In this document: positions 56,090-64,000 of the stretch, piece by piece
Position numbering within the stretch: the first letter of the stretch is position 1
Layout of the letters: every line of letters starts with the position of its first letter
Translations under genes and position numbers: made by a program
Assembly (NCBI GenBank): GCA_008973525.1
Contig: WACJ01000501.1
Location: 124,001 to 188,000, forward strand
DNA from: Stenopsyche tienmushanensis
Lineage: Eukaryota > Arthropoda > Insecta > Trichoptera > Stenopsychidae
Length of the DNA: 64,000 nucleotides
Direction: 5' to 3'
The notes under the pieces: model-generated
What the model saw: the letters and a program-made list of their open reading frames with translations, nothing else
The model's database searches: none
What the model was told of the DNA's origin: nothing

Positions 56090-58690
56090 TAATAATATTA
56101 TATTAGAAATAGAAGTACTGCATTAAAAACTAAGTGCTATGGAATGCTAAATTTGAGAATATTTAGATGTGTAGGGGTATCTTTACAGCCCGATCTTGCC
56201 ATCGATGTATTAGTGTATGATAAGATGCAAGACATTATATTCTTCTCTGTCTCCAATTTACTAATCACCGTCAGGGTCGGAACTACCCTCGTATGCTTGT
56301 ATATTTGCAAATCTCGTGTATTTAGGGGTATTTTTCAAAGAATCTTGACAATATGCAAATCCATAATTGACTTTGAAGTTTTCGCTCTGTTTGCTAAAAG
56401 TCTTTTTGTTGTTCTACATGGGAATTTCCTTCGAAATGAATTTCGTGCGTTTTGAAATATATTTTTAGAAGATTTCACATGTCGATGTCGATACGGTTGG
56501 AGGCTCACATATCAAGAAATCGACATTTCAGAGCTTCCAATGAGGATCGACATTTTTGAGCAACTCACCCGGAACGCAATGCTCACACCTTCCTCGCAAA
56601 TCGATACCTCGTCTCGAAACCTTTTGTTTCTCAAGTCGTGTTTGTTATTTATCCCGTGACATTTTTGATACACATTTCTTGCGGCAAACAAAAGCGAACA
56701 ACACAACAAGCCATTTCTGTACGAAGAACACAAAGTCTTCCCTTATTTTCCAGCGCACAAATCTACCCGGGAACTTTCCACATCAAAGCGTTTATTCTCT
56801 CGGACAAAAAATATCAATTGACTTAAGAAGCACAAAAAAATGTTGCTAATAAAATCAAAGCTTTGTCGCTTACAAATATAAATTTGTTAAGGATGTGTTG
56901 ATCTCAATGTATAGGAACACTGAAGCATCTCCTGCGCCTATCTCGTCGAAAATGCCAAAAACTTTGAAAGCATCCATTATGGATGTAAACGCTGAGGGAT
57001 GCCGAAGTAATCTTCACGACCTACGATGGCTCTATCCATCTTACGCCGAGGTTTCGATGATTGATACATGCTAAGAGTTTTGCGCGCTCATAAGATAGAG
57101 TAAAAAATCTGAATGAAGATGTTGTAAGTTCATGATTGATTGGCTTTTCTTCGTCCATGATTTATCGTCGAAGGCTCCATCCAGATTTGGGTTGCGGTTT
57201 AGACTCCATCAAGTCAAAAGAGAGACTTGTTTACAGCTGGATATTGTTTTGGGTCGGTTCGGCTCTATTAAGCGAGAGGCATTCTTGGAAATTGAAAACT
57301 CTCAAATAAATCACAGAGTATGTTTTGGACGCAAAATAAACATTTTTCACTATCAAAATATGATGGAATACTATTTCTTTGCAGATTTATGTCAATCCAT
57401 TTGCGGAGGAATTTGCACACGACCAAAAATAATACATATCCTCTACATTCATTTAAGAAGCTTTGTGGATCTTAAAGCGTATATTTTCATTGTTTAACAT
57501 CCATCATGATCTGTCCAGTGCAAACTTTTGTCTTAAATAATCCTGTATAGCATACATAGTCTTTTTATTCAAGCTTATTATACTTTATGGCCTTCTGGAT
57601 AGTTTTCAACTTCTGTAATCCTTTAAATAAACATTATTCATATTACACGGCCGTATGTAAAAGACTTTGAATAAAAACATTGGTCGTTATACTAATTGGA
57701 GGACGCAATCTCCTTATCATATTATTATGGACATTAAATCATTTTTTTTATATACAATAAGTAAGACAATGAAAATTATTTATGTAATTATTCCTTCAGA
57801 GCTGATTTTGATTCTCATTTTATTGTTTTGATATTGTGAGTTAATAAAACAGCAGTTTTATACCTACAAAATTGTAACTGTATTATAAAAAAATATTTTC
57901 ATAAATATTGACTAAAATTGGCTATATACGCCTGTATGTGTGCCTCTGATCGGATCATGATATTAGAAAAATCTAAACATCCTGCAGTGGATACGATCCT
58001 ACAATAACGTTTCTGCAATGCTAGCTTAGTCAATTCGGATCGAATTTCGAAATAATTCAGGAGAGTTTATCGGAAGCATTGTGTACGCCTCGTAACCGCA
58101 GCCGATGCAAAGCGGAAAATAAGCGCAATTGTGAAGATCTGGTCTTTGAAATTCACCCCTAATGAGTCTTTATCCCCTAATGAGAATTCGATTAGGGGTC
58201 CTACGTTACAATATATACATAACAGTGCTTTGAAAGTTACGTCTATTGAAGCCCTAGCCACCTTGTATCGAAAGTAGACGACGTTTATTTAAAAATAATT
58301 AACGTAAACACAGACACAATTTGACTTTATCCATCTACATACGAGTGGATACCCAAAAAAAAAACCAGAACTGATGTTGTGATGGATTTTTTGTAGTAGT
58401 ATTCATCCAATATTTCCCCTTACGACTTTTTTTTAAATTTATTCGAATCAAAGCAAAGCGTTTTGCCATTGTTGCTGAAGTGAAGAAAAAAAGTAAATGT
58501 ACTGTGACCATAACGGACTATGTTTTTGTTTTGTTTTTTAAGAGTTGACAATTTTGAGTTGTTGGACTCACATTGTTGTGTGCAGTTGCGTTAAAGATGT
58601 CGGTAAGAAATTCCGCCAAGTGTGAGCGGGTCAACAGCGATCGTGAGTTTCTTGAGCGATTTTAATTAAAAGTTGAGGATTTTCTGAGCT
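56090..58690. other. No gene recognised
   Basis: It contains a shared repeat end at 56153-56200 and a partial family B mariner end at 56271-56296 ('gtcggaactaccctcgta'). The frame at 57132-57497 (121 codons) has no family motif. CCCCTAAT/ATTAGGGG arms lie at 58174-58198. Confidence 0.4.
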
Positions 58691-58699
58691 CTATTGTAA

Positions 58700-59690
58700 C
58701 TGAAGATGAAATCTGAGTTGGTCATTAAACGCCCGAGACATAAGGTCCCAGTTTTTCTTGCTCATCATAAGGACTATATTCTACCGGCTACCCCAAGTGC
58801 TTGTTTCAGCGCGTTTCTCTGGAACGTCCAAGCCTCACAATCATTGATAGTGTGTTCGGCATCATTGATCTTCGCTTGGCAGTGATGGCACGCCGCGGAT
58901 GCTTCTTTACCGATCCGATTCAGGTACGTACCAAAACATCCATGTCCAGTGAAGACCTGGGTCATGCGGTAGGTCGTTTCTTCGTGTTTTCGGACCCTCC
59001 ACCGGCTTACGACCGGGATAAGTCAATGGGTCCATCTTCCATTGAGGGACTGATCCAATCTTTGCTGCCAGGCTTCCTTCAGTTTCTGATCATGCTCGTT
59101 GTTGTTTTTGGGATCTTCGAAGCCTAAGGCCCTCTTCGTTGCTTAGAAGTTCAGCGATTACGAGCACCGCTTCTTCAGATACTGTTCTGTATTCTGTGGT
59201 GACTCGGAGCACTCTTTGCCGTTGGGCCCTTGCCAGCTTCTTTCTGTAGCTCTCATGTCTGAGCGGCTCATGCCATATTAGGGCTTCGTATAGAAGGATT
59301 GAGTGTATAACCTCGTGTAAGGTTCTTCTTCTGCACGGTTTTGGTCCTCCGATGTTGAACATGAGCCGTTCGAGCTTGCTGGCTACCTTCTGCGCCTTCT
59401 GAGAATCCCGAGGTATCTCTGCGTTTTGCTGTATTCAACCTCGTGACCTATTTGACCTTTGGTCATCTTCTTCTGCTGCAGATCATTGCCTCTGTTTTCT
59501 TTGCCGCCAGCTGCAGACAATTTTCCCGCATCCACGCGTTGATTCTAGCGAGGGCTTGTGAGACTCTAAAATACTCAAAACTGTCCTCACACAGTCTTAC
59601 CCACCAAGGTACTCCTGAACTCTGCATTTCCCTGACTTGGTGCCTTCAGATTATCATATTTTCACTTCCTTGACGGCAGAATTGGGTGGG
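58700..59690 (-). mobile_element. R1/TRAS-like LINE ORF2 C-terminal third, broken
   Basis: On the minus strand, 59362-59090 encodes NIGGPKPCRRRTLHEVIHSI, LLYEALIWHEPLRHESYRKK and RVTTEYRTVSEEAVLVIAEL, the thumb region of R1-clade reverse transcriptases. After a break, 58965-58774 encodes TGHGCFGTYLNRIGKEASAA and CHHCQAKINDAEHTINDCEA, the C--C---H----C knuckle. Stops and shifts between them show it is dead. It is the fullest LINE tail in the window. Confidence 0.82.
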
Positions 59691-62050
59691 ATAAAATTTT
59701 CTACCGAGTAGCAGATGCAGAAAGAGGATCTGAAGTGGGGGAAGGATCTGGTGGAAGTTCTTCGAGTAGGGCATGAAAAAGCTTGTGCCACGGCCCACCA
59801 CATGCATTGAACAGGATGGTGATTATGTGAAAACATAGTCAAAAAGTCTATCAACAATATTTTGTTTTTTTTTTTTTAAAAAACCCTTTTTATAAAAAAA
59901 ACATGTCTTGTATATTCAAGAATTTAAAATATTTGCACTAATTACAAATCAATGAAAAGTAATGTGAAATATAATGGATTTAAATTAAAACTAGATGTAA
60001 TGGTTCCACATGTCGCGATAATATGGTCACAGCAGTTCACAGCTCTACCGTTTGCGCACGCGCATTAAATATTATATAAAAAGATGGCGGATTTTGATTT
60101 GTATACCTTTTTAAACTCATTTTCAAGCAGAAAATGTTGCGATATTAAATAAATTTCAAATAAAATCGACATTAGCGAACTTTAATTTAATTTATTCAGC
60201 CATAAAAAGCTACATAATGTTACTATAAATGTGACAAAATGGCGATTCAAATTGTATCCGATTCTGACCAGATAATTCTGGTCAAATAAATTTCGAAGTA
60301 ATAACTATGTTCTATAGTTAGTTCAATACACAGATGGATATAGAATTGTATTCTTATTACAAAACGGTTGGATATTTGTGTTGGCTTATGGAAATGCTTA
60401 GAGAGTATCTCCAAACTAATAAACAAACAATCGTCGCGTTTCATAAACTCTTCTCATTTCCATATCCGTGTTTGAACCTGCGAATCTGATCTTGTCTTTC
60501 AAAGCCGATGTGTATTATTTCAGCAGTGTTGACGCACAACTATAATATTGCCATAAATGCCAACCCGAGTGTAAATATCGCCACCCTAAATGTAGCGGAA
60601 TAGGGTACAGTTAGTCAAATCAAATCAGATAGATTCTGTGACCCATTTTTCGGAAAAAGACGCTATACAACGCGTGTTGTGTGCGACGTCGCTATGGAGA
60701 CTACCGACGATTTCATATCTCGGATAACGTCGTTTTTCTAAATGTCAACTGAGACAATTTAAAGAGGCTCAGCGAAGCGATTCGGGCGATAATATCTATG
60801 TAGGCCGATGGTGATTTTAAAAAGTCCCCGAATACAAATTTTCGAGGCTCGTTAAACGAAAATATGCTAAATTTAAAAGCACTTGAGTGTTAAAATGCAA
60901 AATATCAGGTGAATTTGCAAGATAAACTCGCCTTTCGAAAGACGTTTTTGAATGAGAGAGCGGCCAGATTTCAGACTCTTTAGAGTGCTTCGATGCTATT
61001 TTATATGAATTATGTGATCTAATTTTATTCAATTCAATTTTATAATACATAATTAGCCATCTGAAGAGTTTCATAATCATCATCCTGAAATTAAATGTGA
61101 AATTGTTAAAATATTTATTAAATATGAGCATTTCTTGAAGGAAGATATTCCATTAAATATTGCTCTTGGTTGCTATTTAAAGCTAATTACACAAAGGCAA
61201 TTCATTATATTGTTCACAAATTGTTTGCTAGCCAATAAAAGATGAATATTTGATTGGAACACAAGTCGTAAAATAATTATACAGTCATTTAAAATCAATA
61301 AATTATTCATAAATAGATTTTATATTATGCTAGGTAATGGATAATCGATGTCAGTCCTTTGTCTGTCTGTTTGTCCTAAAGCATTTTCGGCGGTCTTTTC
61401 GTATAGCGTATTCTGTGACGTTTTTGGTGAATCAACTGTGTTGTCGAAGATTTTAAAAACTTAAAAAATGATATATGCCATATTGTCTAATAGACCCGAG
61501 GAAAGACTGAAAAAGAAACGTATTTCGCGTATATTAACTCATTGAAGTGGCGTGACCATGCGGTCACGCGCATTCATCGAGACAATGCATTATAAATATG
61601 CGGCGAAAACATTATACTTTATGATACAGATGTATAAATAACAGATTATTTTAGACAGTCACTGATTTTATCATTCACGACTCTGAGAATTTGCTTCATT
61701 CATAATACGAAGAATCATAAGTCATCATGACAAGAATAATTTTAAGGTCGGAAATTGATTTTAACTCTTATTGTGATCTGAGTGTATCTATAAATGCTGT
61801 GTCATAGGGCCTGTGACGCATTTATTGATGCGTTTACACGTTTACAGAATATCAACGAATAAATTGGATTGGAAAATAAATGAGGATGAATTTAAAGCAA
61901 CTGAAAATGATAGTCATCAAACAAGTCCCAATTAAATCCATCAGGTGATAATACATAATTTATGACTTGGATTGCTCTTTGTGGTAATAAGTGCTAAAAA
62001 ATTTTTTTAGTGCTAAAAGATTCAGCTTATGTAGTGTAGCATAGGCAAAT
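59690..62050. other. No gene recognised
   Basis: AT-rich DNA. A perfect inverted repeat lies at 61550-61569. The frames at 60817-61131 are AT-driven. Confidence 0.45.
61550..61569. repeat. 20-bp inverted repeat
   Basis: GCGTGACCATGCGGTCACGC has 8-bp exact arms around ATGC. The arms contain TGACC and GGTCA, nuclear-receptor-like half-sites, but nothing else supports a binding site. Confidence 0.75.
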
Positions 62051-62063
62051 CATCATCCCCAAA

Positions 62064-62300
62064 CAATGGCGCCGTTAATCTGCACAGATTTAAATCGCCA
62101 GATTAACAGCGACATCTTCCGTCTCTTTTTAGGCGCAATGTTTCAATTTAACAACGCCATCTTCTGCGGCGCAGCGGAAACATTGCGTCTGAAGAAACGA
62201 CACCGATCGCTTCTTGCGCGTGCATCGTTGCCAAGGAGTCATCAGATAGCCTTGGTTACGGGAGGATGTCCTTCCCGCGGCTAGATCTCTCCAGGCCTTA
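62064..62300 (+). mobile_element. LTR fragment, family L copy 5 (opposite strand)
   Basis: 'Tttaacaacgccatcttctg', 'gatcgcttcttgcgcgtgca', 'agccttggttacgggaggat' and 'gtccttcccgcggctagat' follow the same order as the minus-strand copies at 31.8 and 33.8 kb. It is cut off after the last motif. Confidence 0.65.
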
Positions 62301-62309
62301 CAGAGCACA

Positions 62310-63330
62310 TCAAGAATACTACCTTGAGGGCCAAGTCAGCCTTTGCTAAAATCACCCTATCTGGAGGATCAGAATGGGGGATCGGGGGTAAGCCTACAAG
62401 CTACGCTGCGGGAGCCTTGGGGTCACAGGACTGGACTATTCCATGAAGCTTAACGCATCAGTGGATGTTCTGTGCCGGACAGAGAGGGGCTCTTATTATA
62501 ATAACAAAAATTTATAGGACTGTTTTGACTACAGCTACCTGTTCTAGCTGGTTTTTTGCCACTAGACTTGTAGCTGCAGCTGAGTGTAATATGCAGTGCT
62601 CCCTATAGGTTCGCGAACCGATCACAGATTTTTATTGGCAACAATTGCATTGACAAATTCCTTCTGGGTGACCTCGAACCCTGTTTAGAATCCGATTTGA
62701 AATTACTAAAAAGGAAGATACTTGTTGCATGTCCACACCACAAGGCAGGATGGAATTTAGCTCCATTAAATATCGTTTGTGGTATCGCTAGGTTATTGGA
62801 CTTCCCAGCTCCTCACGGGATATGGGGGATTCAAGATATCTCTCCGTCAGTTGGCTTAAGAGTGTCTTTGCACAGATACGGATATGACAGCGGATCACGT
62901 ACCATGATCATGTGTCAGATCGTCGATGTGTCAGAGGTTCCACTTTATGACCTGTTGGACACACAGATCTAGTAGCTGGTACCCACGTATTCGGCGCATT
63001 AAAACAGTTTTGTCACCAAATATGCGGAAGGAGTATTCTATGGGGAATAACTTCGTAGTCTACTTCCTCCATTTTTTTTAAATGTAGACTCATCAGGACA
63101 ATTGATTGGCATCTGGATATAATAATAGATTCATCATTCCTGCGTAAAACAGCTGAACTAGCAATGAATCGTCCAAACCCCTATTTCCCTGCAAATACTT
63201 GCAGCAGCTACAGTGGAGTAGGAGAACGTTACCAGCAACACACCCTATTTAAATGACTTCTACGCTTAGTGCATACTTTATGTTTATTGCAAGTATGTGT
63301 CTGCAATGATCGGTGTTATTCGGTCACAGT
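62310..63330. other. Unassigned, mixed GC content
   Basis: The frame 62697-62972 (91 codons) is not recognised. GGTTCGCGAACC at 62609-62620 is a short palindrome. The GC-richer texture suggests repeat-derived DNA. Confidence 0.4.
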
Positions 63331-63339
63331 GCGGGTACG

Positions 63340-63490
63340 GAGGTACGTTATGGGACAAAAAAATCCCAGCCTCCCGGCTATATAACGGCAACCGAAAGCA
63401 GTACGGAACGCGTGCGAGCACGGCCATCTGGACGAGCACGTGGGAGTGGGGCGTGCTCTTACGCTTCATTGGTGTCAGAATCAACGGGTC
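63340..63490 (+). mobile_element. Second LTR type: end and primer-binding site
   Basis: Near 63470 'cttcattggtgtcagaatca' repeats the LTR-end, one-base spacer and TGGTGTCAGAA arrangement of family L, but the upstream sequence (TATATAACGG near 63380) is different. I infer another LTR element using a similar tRNA primer. Confidence 0.5.
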
Positions 63491-63618
63491 TTGAATAATG
63501 CTGAGCCGTACTGGATGGAAGTTCTGATCTCCAACCGACGAGCCCATACGCACTATCGATCAATATGTGTCCCTAGCATTAGAATTTTTAGGCATTAAAA
63601 ACTTTTTTGTATATGAAA

Positions 63619-63640
63619 AGCGACTCACCGGTGAGTCGCT
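63619..63640. repeat. 22-bp perfect palindrome
   Basis: The half-site AGCGACTCACC is followed directly by its exact complement, with no spacer. It contains TGAGTC, an AP-1/bZIP-like core, in both orientations. The flanks are AT-rich and not repetitive. Confidence 0.85.
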
Positions 63641-63644
63641 GGCG

Positions 63645-64000
63645 CTTAATTGTTTAAGCAAGCTATGGTTTTAGAAGCAGATAAGATTTAAACGCAGTTT
63701 TTTATTGGATTATGTATATAAAAAACGATATTTTAAGCTAGTGAGAACAAAGTGGCAATTCAACCCTTCTGAACAACCCTTCTGCTGCCAGATCCGATTG
63801 TTGTTTAAACGTTCGTAATGTTAGCAGACGGCTGCTCCTCGAGCGATCCGCTGACGATTTAACTTTTTGTTTACAGCTTAAAGAATTTTAAGTGATGGAA
63901 GTGATTAAAATATATTGAAGTTGGGACTTTGATGTTTCCCCAGAGCGGCAGACGTCGTTAATCAAAGCCGACGATAAGGCGCTGTGGAAACTCTCCTCCG
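63645..64000. other. No feature recognised
   Basis: The sequence continues to the window edge with short CpG-containing patches but no identified gene. Confidence 0.4.

Noticed and set aside
57132..57497. 121-codon plus-strand frame
   Set aside because: No recognisable domain, no splice or promoter context, and no relation to neighbouring repeats; probably chance.
60070..60152. TATATAAAA followed at once by a 22-codon frame beginning MADFDLYTF
   Set aside because: The TATA-like run is only about three bases before the ATG, so it cannot be its promoter, and no splice donor or downstream exon supports a gene.
1..64000. CRISPR arrays, rRNA genes, bacterial operon signals and telomeric repeats
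   Set aside because: None were seen. The window has eukaryotic splicing and transposon content throughout.

Overview
This is an AT-rich, intron-rich and transposon-littered eukaryotic window that reads as insect nuclear DNA. The basis is one large multi-exon gene for the COPII scaffold Sec16 with GT-AG introns, relics of several mariner families, a piggyBac relic, R1/TRAS-like and RTE-like LINEs, and LTR retroelement ends. I cannot name the species or order.

Layout. (1) 0.1-0.5 kb: LINE-like scrap, a short tandem repeat and a mariner transposase tail. (2) 0.6-15.2 kb: Sec16 on the minus strand. I traced 18 coding exons (15195 down to 960) by hand. Every junction is GT-AG, every phase is compatible, and together they encode 2,467 residues plus a stop. 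The upstream exon(s) were not found. The introns carry three mariner relics and one LTR end. (3) 15.7-17.1 kb: a decayed piggyBac transposase. (4) 17.2-25 kb: mostly featureless AT-rich DNA with two GC-rich islands (18.1-18.5 kb, with coding-like frames; 22.9-23.2 kb, possibly a first exon or promoter) and mariner ends. (5) 25.4-34 kb: repeats, including a mariner with a nested insertion, a hAT scrap, a roughly 1.9 kb element with arms of about 270 bp, and LTR pieces with a tRNA-Leu-type primer-binding site. (6) 35-43 kb: R1-like LINE tail, deleted mariners and LTR scraps. (7) 43.9-45.2 kb: a possible TATA-driven transcription unit with good splice sites but no convincing protein. (8) 47-51 kb: sparse repeats. 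(9) 53.9-59.7 kb: nested RTE and R1-like LINE fragments. (10) 62-63.5 kb: two LTR ends.

Only Sec16 is a confidently functional gene. It organises ER exit sites and recruits COPII coat. Its N-terminal half is low-complexity (Gln/Asn/Pro), followed by an Arg/Asp-rich stretch, the central conserved domain, an alpha-helical ACE1-type domain and a long disordered C-terminus. The remainder looks intergenic or intronic. I found no convincing novel molecular system. The best leads are the unusual Sec16 C-terminus, the unidentified GC-rich coding-like island at 18.1-18.5 kb, the long-armed element at 29.4-31.3 kb, and a 22-bp perfect palindrome at 63.6 kb.
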